The notes under the pieces are model-generated. The model ran no database searches and was not told the DNA's origin. It worked only from the letters and a program-made list of their open reading frames with translations. 64,000 bases of DNA. Source: Flammeovirga sp. SJP92. Lineage in GTDB: Bacteria; Bacteroidota; Bacteroidia; Cytophagales; Flammeovirgaceae. Made by a program: the position numbers and the translations under genes. This document shows, one piece after another, positions 8,009 through 16,301 of the stretch (position 1 is its first letter; every line of letters starts with the position of its first letter). The stretch is taken from the NCBI RefSeq assembly GCF_001583495.1, contig NZ_LQAQ01000074.1, positions 1 through 64,000 of the forward strand, given 5' to 3'.

Positions 8009-8596
8009 TTGACTGATTACAATAACATACTCCAAAACATCAAACGTTATGTCGCCCTCACTGAAGAAGATGAACAAGATTTTGTAAGCATCATCAAAAC
8101 TTCCAAAGTGAAAAAAAGACAGTTTATTGTACAACCTAATTTTGTTTGTGAACATCAAACCTACGTTCAAAAAGGAGCTTTTAGAAGTTACTTTGTGAGT
8201 GACGAAGGAGTGGATCACACCATTCAGTTTGCCATTGAAGATTGGTTTATCAGTGATTTCAATAGTTATATTCATCAAGAACCCGCATCTCTTTTTGTGG
8301 AAGCATTAGAAGATGCGGTCATTCATCAAATTGCTTACAAAGATGTAGAGGCTTTGTGTGACCGAAACCCAAAATATGAACGCTTTTTCCGATTGGTCGC
8401 ACAAAAATCCTTTGCTTATGCTCAAAAAAGAGTACTATCCAACTTAGGAAAAACTGCAGAGGCAAGATATATTGAATTTCAAGCCCTCTATCCCAGTATT
8501 GTAAAAAGAGTACCCCAATACGCTTTAGCTTCTTATTTAGGTATGTCGGCCGAGTTTTTAAGTAAGATTAGAAAACGCTTGGCGGATAAATCTTGA
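8009..8596 (+). CDS. Crp/Fnr family transcriptional regulator (TTG start)
   Basis: This 195-residue regulator has an N-terminal cyclic-nucleotide-binding-type beta-roll (VQPNFVCEHQTYVQKGAFRS ... DHTIQFAIEDWFISD) and a C-terminal winged helix ending QYALASYLGMSAEFLSKIRK. There is no ATG near the N-terminus: the frame opens after a TAA at 8000-8002, and the only plausible initiator is TTG at 8009. No Cys cluster is present, so it is not an FNR-type iron-sulfur sensor. A perfect palindrome with FNR/CRP-like half-sites overlaps its stop codon (8590-8609). It may control itself or the dehydrogenase downstream. Confidence 0.8.
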   Translation: MTDYNNILQNIKRYVALTEEDEQDFVSIIKTSKVKKRQFIVQPNFVCEHQTYVQKGAFRSYFVSDEGVDHTIQFAIEDWFISDFNSYIHQEPASLFVEALEDAVIHQIAYKDVEALCDRNPKYERFFRLVAQKSFAYAQKRVLSNLGKTAEARYIEFQALYPSIVKRVPQYALASYLGMSAEFLSKIRKRLADKS

Positions 8597-8609
8597 ACTA
8601 GTTCAAGAT
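8590..8609. promoter_or_regulatory. Perfect 20-bp palindrome, candidate Crp/Fnr operator
   Basis: The sequence ATCTTGAACTAGTTCAAGAT is a perfect inverted repeat containing TTGA-N6-TCAA (8593-8606), the half-site spacing of Fnr-type dyads. A second, partial copy (GTTCTAGTTCA) follows about 10 bp later. It overlaps the stop codon of the regulator gene. It might equally be a weak transcription-ending hairpin, but no T-run follows. Confidence 0.35.
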
Positions 8610-8723
8610 AATTTCCTGTTCTAGTTCATTTTTGATGGGAAGTGAATCCACCACTTTTGTAGTAGTACTAGGAGAGAAGAAACCGATATTCTTTTAAAGG
8701 GAAAAAGGAAGATGGTTCTTGAT

Positions 8724-8844
8724 ATGGTTCGTGTGGACGTTGCAATGCAACGTCCCTACAACGGTATCCATCATAAAGTATATTCTACCAAAAATTGAAA
8801 GTAGGATGTAGGGACGTTGTATTACAACGTCCACCGGACCACCA
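8724..8844. repeat. REP-like inverted repeat element
   Basis: Two arms of about 33 bp face each other: GGTTCGTGTGGACGTTGCAA at the left and its near-complement ending GTCCACCGGACC at the right. Each arm contains its own smaller palindrome (GACGTTGCAATGCAACGTC at the left). A shortened relative lies at 13817-13880. The sequence is non-coding, in the gap between the regulator and the dehydrogenase. Confidence 0.65.
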
Positions 8845-8925
8845 TAAAAACCACTTTCGGTCAACAAAATGACTCATTTCTCCTACCCCAGTACTAATCA
8901 ATCTTCATCAAACCAAAATAAAAAA

Positions 8926-9768
8926 ATGGAAACTACGAATAAGAGAATTTGGATGATTACAGGCATTTCAAGTGGATTAGGAAAAGCGCTAGCAGAAACG
9001 GTCCTTGCATCAGGAGATTTTGTCATTGGTACCTTCAGAAATAAAACCCAAACAGAACAATTCAATCAAGAATACGATGGAAAAGCTTTCGGTATCACAC
9101 TTGATATTACAGAGACCGACAAAGTAACCGAGGCGGTGCATTCTATTTTCAATAATTATGGAAGAATTGATGTATTGGTCAACAATGCAGGAGTGGGATA
9201 TGTTGGAGCAATAGAGGAAGCTTCATTAGAAGAAGTAAGAGCGGTTTTTGAAGCCAACTTCTTTGGAACATTACATCTCACCCAAACTGTTTTACCATTT
9301 ATGCGTGAAGCAAAACAAGGTCATATTCTTCAAATTTCCTCTCATGGCGGTATCAAAGCATTTGCGGGTTTTGGAGTTTATAATGCGAGTAAGTTTGCGT
9401 TAGAAGGGTTTAGTGAGGCGTTAGAACAAGAAGTGAAACCGTTTGGCATTAGAGTATCTATCGTAGAACCAGGGCCTTTCAGAACTAATTTTGCAGGGAA
9501 AGGATTACAGATCGCTCAAAAGACCATTGATGAATATGCTAAAACGTCAGGTGCCTTTAAGGCAAAATTGAAAGGAGTAGATGGAAAGCAGGAAGGTGAC
9601 CCAATGAAAGCTTCCCAAGCCATTATTGATTTAGTAAATGCCGATAATCCTTCTCTTCGAATGCCTTTGGGAAAAACGGCGTTGATGACGATTAATATGA
9701 AGTTGGAGAGTGTGAAAGCAGATTTAGAACAACATGAAAAAGTAGCTTCTGAGGCAGTTTTTGCATAA
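8926..9768 (+). CDS. Short-chain dehydrogenase/reductase (SDR)
   Basis: This 280-residue NAD(P)-dependent oxidoreductase has a classical Rossmann fold. Visible motifs are TGISSGLG (cofactor binding), NNAG (central sheet), ISSHGG with catalytic Ser, and YNASK with catalytic Tyr and Lys, followed by EPGPFRT. I chose the ATG at 8926 (METTNKRIWMITG) because it sits just after an A-rich run and at the usual distance before the first strand. An upstream in-frame ATG at 8869 would add 19 low-complexity residues (Ser, Asn and Gln rich) that the family does not need. The substrate is unknown. The neighbouring Crp/Fnr gene may regulate it. Confidence 0.85.
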   Translation: METTNKRIWMITGISSGLGKALAETVLASGDFVIGTFRNKTQTEQFNQEYDGKAFGITLDITETDKVTEAVHSIFNNYGRIDVLVNNAGVGYVGAIEEASLEEVRAVFEANFFGTLHLTQTVLPFMREAKQGHILQISSHGGIKAFAGFGVYNASKFALEGFSEALEQEVKPFGIRVSIVEPGPFRTNFAGKGLQIAQKTIDEYAKTSGAFKAKLKGVDGKQEGDPMKASQAIIDLVNADNPSLRMPLGKTALMTINMKLESVKADLEQHEKVASEAVFA

Positions 9769-9792
9769 AAAAACATCGCGTAATTAGTGAGA

Positions 9793-10160
9793 GCTAAGAC
9801 TTACATATTGTACAAGGTAGCATGTACGGTGCGTATGTGCTAGGACTTCCATGTTGTACAAGGTAGCATGTACGGTGTGTATATGCTAGGACTTCCATGT
9901 TGTACAAGGTAGCATGAACGGTGTGTATGTGCTAGGACTTCCATGTTGTACAAGGTAGCATGTATGGTGCGTATGTGCTAAGACTTCCATGTTGTACAAG
10001 GTAGCATGTATGGTGTGTATGTGCTAGGACTTCCATGTTGTACAAGGTAGCATGTACGGTGTGTATGTGCTAGGACTTCCATGTTGTACAAGCCAGTATG
10101 TACGGTCAGTACGTGCTAGGACTTACAAATTGTACAAGCTAGCATGTACGGTCTGTACAT
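9793..10160. repeat. 46-bp tandem repeat, eight copies
   Basis: Units start at 9793, 9839, 9885, 9931, 9977, 10023, 10069 and 10115, with a decayed start of a ninth at 10161. Each begins GCTAGGACTTCCATG (first copy GCTAAGACTTACATA) and contains TTGTACAAGGTAGCATGTAC. The inner GTACA and TGTAC can pair. The last two units have drifted most, but seven of the eight keep both inner GTACA and TGTAC. Because 46 is not a multiple of three, the array is not coding. It lies between two convergent genes. Confidence 0.9.
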
Positions 10161-10173
10161 GTTAGGAATTATC

Positions 10174-10208
10174 AAAAAAACAAGCACCAAACAAATGTCT
10201 GGTGCTTG
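10174..10208 (-). terminator. Intrinsic terminator for rocD and the cyanophycin operon
   Basis: A 9-bp perfect stem (CAAGCACCA / TGGTGCTTG) with a 10-nt loop is followed, on the minus strand, by a run of seven T residues. It lies about 43 bp beyond the end of the ornithine aminotransferase gene, the last gene of the minus-strand cluster. Confidence 0.8.
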
Positions 10209-10250
10209 AATAACTTTCTAGGTTCCTGTAAATAACCACAATTATCGTTT

Positions 10251-11501
10251 TTAGCTCATAACCAATTCAAATTTCTTTATGGTAGCTTCAATAATATCTA
10301 AACACTTATTCAGTTGATGTTCATTGATAACTAGAGGAGGAGCAAAACGAATGATGTTGCCATGTGTGGGTTTTGCCAGCAGACCATTGTGCATCAATTC
10401 ATAACAGATTTGAGTGGCCGTACTGCTTTCTTCAGTGTCATTGACAATAAGTGCATTAAGCAAACCTCTACCTCGTACTCCCATTAACAATTCCGTTTGT
10501 TTGCATAATTCCTGCATTCTTTCTCTGAAAATATTACCTAGTCGGAATGCGTTTTCTGTCAACCTTTCATCTTGCAACACTTGTAAAGCTTCCATCATCA
10601 CAGCACACGCCAATGGGTTCCCACCATACGTAGAACCATGTTGGCCGGGTTGGAAAACGTCCATTACTTCAGAGGAGGTCAACACTGCTGAAACGGGATA
10701 AAAACCACCTGAAATGGCTTTTCCCAAAATGATCATATCAGGTTTGATTTCTTCATAATCAGAAGCCAATAACTTCCCTGTTCTTCCCACTCCGGTTTGT
10801 ACTTCATCTACCATAAACAGCACGTTATACTTCTTGCAAAGTGCTTGTGCTTTCTTCAAATAACCATCATCCGGCAGATAAACACCCGCTTCCCCTTGTA
10901 TAGGTTCCATCCACAAACCAGCTACATTTGGGTTTCGTAAAACGTTTTCCAAAGCCTCTAAATTGTTGTAAGGTACAATCTCAAAACCCGGCATAAACGG
11001 CCCGAAGTTGGTGGTAGCTACAGGGTCAGTAGAAGCAGAAATAATAGTGGTGGTTCTTCCATGAAAGTTCTTTTCTACTCCAACAATGATCGCTTCATTT
11101 TGAGGAATTCCTTTTCGCTCATAACCCCACTTTCTTGCCAATTTAATGGCTGTTTCATTTCCTTCAGCACCTGTATTCATGAGAATCGCTCTTTCATAAC
11201 CAAAGAGTTGACAGAGCATTTGCTCCGCTTTTCCTAATTGATCAGAATAAAAAGCCCTGGAAGTTAATGTCAATTTAGAAGCCTGTTTTGTCATTGTATT
11301 TAAGATTCTCGGATGCACATGACCTTGATTGACGGCGCTGTAAGCAGAGAGAAAATCAAAATATTTTTTCCCTTCTACATCCCAAACATAAACACCTTCA
11401 CCACGTTCCAAGACCACGGGAAGCGGAGCGTAGTTGTAGGCCCCATATTTTTTCTCTAAATCGATTGCCTCCTGTGTAGAAGTTCCCATTTCTTTTATCA
11501 T
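10251..11501 (-). CDS. rocD: Ornithine--oxo-acid aminotransferase
   Basis: This 416-residue PLP enzyme transfers the delta-amino group of ornithine to 2-oxoglutarate, giving glutamate semialdehyde. Class III aminotransferase features are clear: YFDFLSAYSAVNQGHVHPRI, MNTGAEGNETAIK, FHGRTTTIISAS, MEPIQGEAGV, VDEVQTGVGRTG, and GKAISGG with the PLP lysine at about 261. Sequence and length fit RocD better than acetylornithine or GABA aminotransferases. It is the last gene of the minus-strand cluster, 4 bp after the cyanophycinase gene, so it is almost certainly co-transcribed. Its job here would be to catabolise ornithine derived from the arginine of cyanophycin. A terminator follows. Confidence 0.92.
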   Translation of the reverse strand: MIKEMGTSTQEAIDLEKKYGAYNYAPLPVVLERGEGVYVWDVEGKKYFDFLSAYSAVNQGHVHPRILNTMTKQASKLTLTSRAFYSDQLGKAEQMLCQLFGYERAILMNTGAEGNETAIKLARKWGYERKGIPQNEAIIVGVEKNFHGRTTTIISASTDPVATTNFGPFMPGFEIVPYNNLEALENVLRNPNVAGLWMEPIQGEAGVYLPDDGYLKKAQALCKKYNVLFMVDEVQTGVGRTGKLLASDYEEIKPDMIILGKAISGGFYPVSAVLTSSEVMDVFQPGQHGSTYGGNPLACAVMMEALQVLQDERLTENAFRLGNIFRERMQELCKQTELLMGVRGRGLLNALIVNDTEESSTATQICYELMHNGLLAKPTHGNIIRFAPPLVINEHQLNKCLDIIEATIKKFELVMS

Positions 11502-11505
11502 AATT

Positions 11506-13596
11506 TTATTTCTTAATGACTTTATGTATTGATTTTACGCCATCTTCTTCCACTTGAATCATGTAAATTCCAGCATTCAGTGAAGAAAGATCAACGCTGT
11601 TTGTCTGTACTTTTATTAATGTGTTTCCAAGCATATCTACCACTTTTAGTGCTATGTTTTCAGCATTAGAATGGATAGAAATAATCCCTTCAGTTGGGTT
11701 TGGATAGAGTGCGTTGTTAGGGGCTAGTGTTGTGAAGTTTTGTGTTCGCTGAGAAGAACTTCCATTAATTGAAACCGTGTAATCTTCCACCTCTCCGTAG
11801 CTGATAACATCACAAGGGTTAGGGTAGCCATCATTGGCGTATTGCATGCTCACCCTCATTCTAGTAGTGCCGTTTAATGCAGAAGTAGGAACAGTGAAGT
11901 TACTTGTAAACGAACGCCTTGTCGATTTATAAGCGATTTCCTCCGTATTTGTATCGAAAATACCATCTTGATTGTAGTCAATCCAGATCACAAAACGTTC
12001 TCGGTCAGAGGTATTAGGATCTACAAAAAGCGTATGAGTATTTCCTTTTGTCAAGTTGAAAGTGACGGAGGTGTAATTTCCGTAACCGTTATCATTACCC
12101 GAAAAATTATAAACACCATCAATACCTACTTCATCAATAAATTCATAGCTAGTAGAGTTGCCATAAGAACTGCAATAACTGATACTTCCTGAAGTAGAAA
12201 CTGTTTGAATAGGAGAGTAGTTGCTTTGCTCCGTTCCGCAAACGCTTCTCACCCTGATGTCATAAGAAGTGGAAGAAGTTAAACCTTGGATAGAATAGTT
12301 GGTTGTGTTCACCGTCACTGTTGTCCATGAGGAAGTACCAGTGACTCTATGTCTTAATAGATAGGAAGAGGCGCCTGTATTATTCCAAGAAACTGCGATG
12401 CTTGAAGCGGTGGTAGTGCCTATAGCAACCGTAGGGATGTCGCATATAGGAGGGGTCGTTCCTCCATCACAATTTGGAGCTGTGGCACCGATGCTTGCAC
12501 CACTTCCATTGATGTAATTGAAACCGTTATAACCATTGCTAGTATACATATCTAACCATCCGCCACCAGATGCAGTGGTCCAATCCGTAAGGCTAAATGA
12601 ATTGCCATTGCCATTGGTAGATCCTTGTATTACATAAGCCTTTACAGCGGCGTTGTTATTATTCCAAACCAGAGATTGCCCTGATGTGATAGTTTCAGGA
12701 ACAGCACAGTTAACCACCATAAAATAAGCCTTTGTAGGGTATTGCGTCTGTCCGCCGTCACCAAATACTTTTGCCATTCCATTGACATCAATACACACAA
12801 ACGTAGCTTCATCACAAGCAATCGCATATCGAGCAGTTGCATTATTGTCAGCAACTGTTCTAGCCAGTAATCCAAATGCTCTGCCGTATCGGTTTTCATT
12901 ATTAGTGCCGTGTGTTCGGTCTAAATGTGTGTCAGTGATAACGTTGGTAAGAACAGGGTTGTTGATAAAATCATTATAAAATAAAGAGTTGCTTGTGTAA
13001 GGGTGATAAGGATTGTTCAGTATTTCAGAGCTTAAAATCCCTGAAGTTTCAGGAGCATAATAAGAACCTCCCATAATGGCCATACCTGCCGAAGTACCAC
13101 CAATTGGCACATTTTTGACATTGATAAGATAATTAAGAGCATCTTCAACGGCTGTCCCTTTCCAGAGATCCATATACTCTCTTTGGTCACCGCCAGCAAT
13201 AAAAACCGCTTCTGCGTCTCTGATATACTGGGCCACGGTGGCGTTATTTGCACCATTTTTGGTGGTGATGGAAAGCTCTGCGGCGGCGCTGATTGAATTG
13301 CTGAAATTACTCCATACCCATGAAGCCTGACCTCCCACAGCATCAGTTCTTAGTACCAAGTAGTCGCCTCCATCTGCTTGGTCTACAAACCACTGTGTGG
13401 CATTGACCTCACCATCTCCACCAACTTCGGCACCGCCTACAAGCATAGTTCCCCCATTAGGAGAAATGCTGCCATGCCCATTCCATGTGCCTCCTTCTAA
13501 AGAGAAGTTATAGCCTTGTGCGAAAGTGTTGAGCACGTTTAAAAATAAAATAGCAATGAATGCAAATCCTTTTACATTGTAATAGTTACTTTTCAT
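11506..13596 (-). CDS. T9SS-exported cyanophycinase with FN3 and GEVED domains
   Basis: This 696-residue protein has a signal peptide (to about 27) and a peptidase S51 domain (about 45-325). The cyanophycinase signature is present: AGGDQ with Gln at about 138, GGTSAGM with nucleophile Ser at about 169, and DTHLDRTHG with His at about 224. A fibronectin type III domain (385-470) follows, then a GEVED domain (475-610, DYNQDGIF and GEVEDYTV), and a type A T9SS sorting domain (628-696, LYPNPTEG ... LNAGIYMIQV). It should therefore cut cyanophycin into beta-Asp-Arg units outside the cell or on its surface. Its size is far above bare CphB (about 270 residues) because of the added modules. Confidence 0.88.
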   Translation of the reverse strand: MKSNYYNVKGFAFIAILFLNVLNTFAQGYNFSLEGGTWNGHGSISPNGGTMLVGGAEVGGDGEVNATQWFVDQADGGDYLVLRTDAVGGQASWVWSNFSNSISAAAELSITTKNGANNATVAQYIRDAEAVFIAGGDQREYMDLWKGTAVEDALNYLINVKNVPIGGTSAGMAIMGGSYYAPETSGILSSEILNNPYHPYTSNSLFYNDFINNPVLTNVITDTHLDRTHGTNNENRYGRAFGLLARTVADNNATARYAIACDEATFVCIDVNGMAKVFGDGGQTQYPTKAYFMVVNCAVPETITSGQSLVWNNNNAAVKAYVIQGSTNGNGNSFSLTDWTTASGGGWLDMYTSNGYNGFNYINGSGASIGATAPNCDGGTTPPICDIPTVAIGTTTASSIAVSWNNTGASSYLLRHRVTGTSSWTTVTVNTTNYSIQGLTSSTSYDIRVRSVCGTEQSNYSPIQTVSTSGSISYCSSYGNSTSYEFIDEVGIDGVYNFSGNDNGYGNYTSVTFNLTKGNTHTLFVDPNTSDRERFVIWIDYNQDGIFDTNTEEIAYKSTRRSFTSNFTVPTSALNGTTRMRVSMQYANDGYPNPCDVISYGEVEDYTVSINGSSSQRTQNFTTLAPNNALYPNPTEGIISIHSNAENIALKVVDMLGNTLIKVQTNSVDLSSLNAGIYMIQVEEDGVKSIHKVIKK

Positions 13597-13975
13597 AATA
13601 GTTATAATTTATGGAGTGAATTATAATAGACATTCAAGGAGTATCTTCTACTGTGAATGCGAGAAGCATGCTTCTTGTAATTGAGTGTTGAGACAATAGA
13701 ATGTCACCCCAAGAATGTCTTTTGGAAAAAGGTTTTCTTTTAAGGACTAGGACAATTTGAATGAAAAATTAAGAATGATGAATGTAGAAAAAAGTGCTCG
13801 TAAAGAGGTTTTTATAATGGTTCGGCGAACGTTGTAGGGATGTTGCATTGCGACGTCCACTGGACCACAACACGAACCATTTTTCTTCCCTCTTAATTCT
13901 TAACTCTTAACTCTAACCTTAAAATTGTCAATAGTTGGTTGAATATTTTCTGAATAGTGGATGAGTTATTTTTGT
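13597..13975. other. Intergenic region with repeat elements
   Basis: This 379-bp gap interrupts the otherwise tight cluster. It holds the short palindrome AAGCATGCTT near 13664, a REP-like element (13817-13880), and AT-rich stretches on either side of it (AATTAAGAATGATGAATG and TTAATTCTTAACTCTTAACT) that are partly complementary. A separate promoter for the cyanophycinase and rocD genes could lie here, but I could not assign one. Confidence 0.4.
13817..13880. repeat. REP-like palindrome, short copy
   Basis: It is bounded by perfect 8-bp inverted ends (ATGGTTCG / CGAACCAT) and contains GTAGGGATGTTGCATTGCGA and CGTCCACTGGACCAC, the same modules as the element at 8724-8844. It lies between two cyanophycin-locus genes. 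Confidence 0.6.
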
Positions 13976-15352
13976 TTATAAAAGATTAATATAAAGTGGA
14001 AGAATAAGAAGTACGCCTGCGGTCAGCATTAAAATACCTAAGAGAGGCGACATCCATTTCAGCCAAACTTCATACGGAATTTTAGCAATGGAAAGCACAC
14101 CCATGGTGACACCACTTGTAGGGATGATAAGGTTGGTGAGACCATCGCCAAATTGGAATGCTAATACGGCTACTTGTCTTGAAATACCCAACAAGTCACT
14201 TAGTGGTGCTGTGATGGGCATTGTCAATGCGGCTTGTCCTGATCCCGATGGCAATACTGTATTCAATGCACTTTGAAACAAGAACATCGCTTCTGCTGCT
14301 GCGTATTTTGGTAAGCCGTTCATAAGGTTTGAGATGGAAAATAATACAGTGTCAATAATCTTCCCTTCTGTGGCTACAATCAAAATTCCTTTACAAGAAG
14401 CAATGACCATAGCGGCGGTCATCATTTCTTTGGCGCCTTTAATGAAGCTGTCGCTCATTGCATTGGCATGAATTCCACAAATAATACAGCTGAGGAACCC
14501 AATCACAAAGAATAAAGCACCAATTTCCACCATGTACCATTGGTATTGGGCCACGCCTATCACGAGCGTTAAGATACCGAAGAGGAAAAGCATTAAGACA
14601 AGGCCTCTTTTAAAGGTGAAATCAATGACTTCAGGTTGCTGTTTTTCAATGATATTAGCAGAAGTGTTGAGTACGCTTTTTTGAGGATTACTTTCTATTT
14701 TTGAAATGTAATGCATTATATATAATACGCCAATCAAAGTGAAAATTCCCCAAATGAATATTCTATATTCCCAACCACTGAAAAGAGGAATTTCTGCAAT
14801 CCCCTGTGCAATGCCAATGGTAAATGGATTACTGATAGCTCCTGCAAAACCTACACCTGCTCCCACAAAAGGGATCGCAATCCCAACAATAGGATCTAGC
14901 TTCAAAGCTTTTGCCATAGGAAGGGTAATGAGTATAAAAATGAGCACTTCCTCAGACATTCCAAAAGTGGCCCCCGCAACAGAAAAGCAGACGATCACAA
15001 ACGGAATCATGACCTTTTTATAGGACGATTTCTTATTGCTCCACGCTACTAATTTTTGCAATCCGGCATCAATTGCTTTGGTGGTAGTCAGCATCCCGAA
15101 GGCTCCTCCAACGATAAAAATAAAAGCAATGATTTCAGCGGCCGCAATAAAACCTTCAATAGGGGCAGTAAAAAAAGAAGTGATAGACTGAGGTTGAGCC
15201 TCTACTAAATGATAAGTATCTGGAATTAAAATATTCCTTCCATCTACAACTTCCCTTTGATATTCTCCTGCTGAGATTACCCATGTAAGACCAATAAAAA
15301 AGAGCAGAATACAAGAGGTGATGACCAGTGTATCCGGTAGCTTCTTGACCAT
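13976..15352 (-). CDS. YfcC-family (DcuC/ArcD-like) inner-membrane transporter
   Basis: This 458-residue protein has about 11-12 membrane helices. It fits the YfcC/C4-dicarboxylate-carrier superfamily: TWVISAGEYQR near the first helix, IAFIFIVGGAFGMLTTTKAI, a FGMSEEVLIF loop, PFVGAGVGFAGAISNPFTIG, and LNTVLPSGSGQAALTMPI with LAFQFGDGLTNLI near the end. Relatives have been proposed to carry arginine, ornithine or related amino acids, but substrate assignments are weak. It starts 14 bp after the isoaspartyl peptidase gene in the same direction. Context suggests uptake of Arg or beta-Asp-Arg, or export of ornithine; this is inference. Confidence 0.82.
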   Translation of the reverse strand: MVKKLPDTLVITSCILLFFIGLTWVISAGEYQREVVDGRNILIPDTYHLVEAQPQSITSFFTAPIEGFIAAAEIIAFIFIVGGAFGMLTTTKAIDAGLQKLVAWSNKKSSYKKVMIPFVIVCFSVAGATFGMSEEVLIFILITLPMAKALKLDPIVGIAIPFVGAGVGFAGAISNPFTIGIAQGIAEIPLFSGWEYRIFIWGIFTLIGVLYIMHYISKIESNPQKSVLNTSANIIEKQQPEVIDFTFKRGLVLMLFLFGILTLVIGVAQYQWYMVEIGALFFVIGFLSCIICGIHANAMSDSFIKGAKEMMTAAMVIASCKGILIVATEGKIIDTVLFSISNLMNGLPKYAAAEAMFLFQSALNTVLPSGSGQAALTMPITAPLSDLLGISRQVAVLAFQFGDGLTNLIIPTSGVTMGVLSIAKIPYEVWLKWMSPLLGILMLTAGVLLILPLYINLL

Positions 15353-15366
15353 TTTATTTTGATTAT

Positions 15367-16296
15367 CTATTTAAAAATAGCAACGTTGAGTTTCTGTTCT
15401 TCTGATGAAGTCCAACCTCTGTACATCCCTTCAGAGTTGAATGAAAGCTCAATATTACCTTCATGATCAACGGCAATAATTCCACCTTCACCTTCCATTT
15501 TCACTAGCTTATCATGCACCACTTTATCCGATGCTTCTTTTAGTGACAGCTGTCCCATTTCCATATAAGCGGCGATATCTCTAGCCACCGTTGCCTTTAG
15601 GAAAAACTCTCCGTAACCCGTACAAGAAACGGCACAACTTTCATTGTTGGCATAAGTACCTGAACCAATCACAGAACTGTCGCCTAGTCTGCCGTATTTT
15701 TTATTGACCAATCCGCCTGTAGAAGTTGCTGCCGCAAGATTTCCTTCATGATCCAATGCTACGGCGCCAACCGTTCCAAATTTTCTTTCCCCGTCATGAT
15801 CCACCAACATTTGATTGGTCTCTTTGGCCATCAGCCATTGCTTGTATCGTGATTGCGTAAAGAAATATTCATCTTTTACTTCTTGCAGTTGATGTCTTTT
15901 AGCAAATTTTAAAGCGCCTTCTCCATGCATAAATACAAAGTCCATATCATCATGGATTTTCTTGGCCAAATGAATAGGGTTTTTAATACCGCGGATACCT
16001 GCCACAGCACCGGCTTCTAAGGTTTGACCCGACATAATAGAAGCTTCCATTTCAAAACTACCGTCATGAGCCATTACAGCCCCTTTACCTGCATTGAATA
16101 AAGGGCAATCCTCTAAAGCGGTCACTGCAATTTCAACGGCATCAACAGCAGTGCCTCCATCCATCAAACATTTTTTGCCTTCATAAAGCGCATGTTGTAA
16201 TGCTTCCTGTATTTCATCTGCTTTTTCAGGTGTAATCTCTGAAGGTAATAGTGTTCCAGCACCTCCATGAATGGCTAGGGCAAATTTCTTTTTCAT
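15367..16296 (-). CDS. iaaA: Isoaspartyl peptidase / L-asparaginase (type 2, Ntn)
   Basis: This 309-residue Ntn hydrolase precursor self-cleaves before the catalytic Thr (KFGTVGAVALD, Thr at about 175) into alpha and beta chains. Other family marks are IHGGAGT at the N-terminus, NAGKGAV, MEASIM, AAATSTGGLVNKKYGRLGDS, GSGTYANN and SCTGYGE. There is no signal peptide, so it acts in the cytoplasm. Plant-type enzymes of this family split beta-aspartyl dipeptides, including beta-Asp-Arg from cyanophycin. The gene is 5 bp from the cyanophycinase gene upstream and 14 bp from the transporter downstream, which supports that role over asparagine breakdown. Confidence 0.92.
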   Translation of the reverse strand: MKKKFALAIHGGAGTLLPSEITPEKADEIQEALQHALYEGKKCLMDGGTAVDAVEIAVTALEDCPLFNAGKGAVMAHDGSFEMEASIMSGQTLEAGAVAGIRGIKNPIHLAKKIHDDMDFVFMHGEGALKFAKRHQLQEVKDEYFFTQSRYKQWLMAKETNQMLVDHDGERKFGTVGAVALDHEGNLAAATSTGGLVNKKYGRLGDSSVIGSGTYANNESCAVSCTGYGEFFLKATVARDIAAYMEMGQLSLKEASDKVVHDKLVKMEGEGGIIAVDHEGNIELSFNSEGMYRGWTSSEEQKLNVAIFK

Positions 16297-16301
16297 AGTT
16301 C

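Noticed and set aside
8869-8925. Extended N-terminus of the short-chain dehydrogenase
   Set aside because: The extra 19 residues are low complexity and precede a well-placed ATG with an A-rich leader at 8926.
9793-10160. CRISPR array
   Set aside because: The units are directly adjacent 46-bp tandem copies with no variable spacers, and no cas gene is present.
15367-16296. Annotation as asparaginase for asparagine breakdown only
   Set aside because: The family has both activities; the 5-bp spacing from a cyanophycinase gene makes isoaspartyl peptidase the better primary call.
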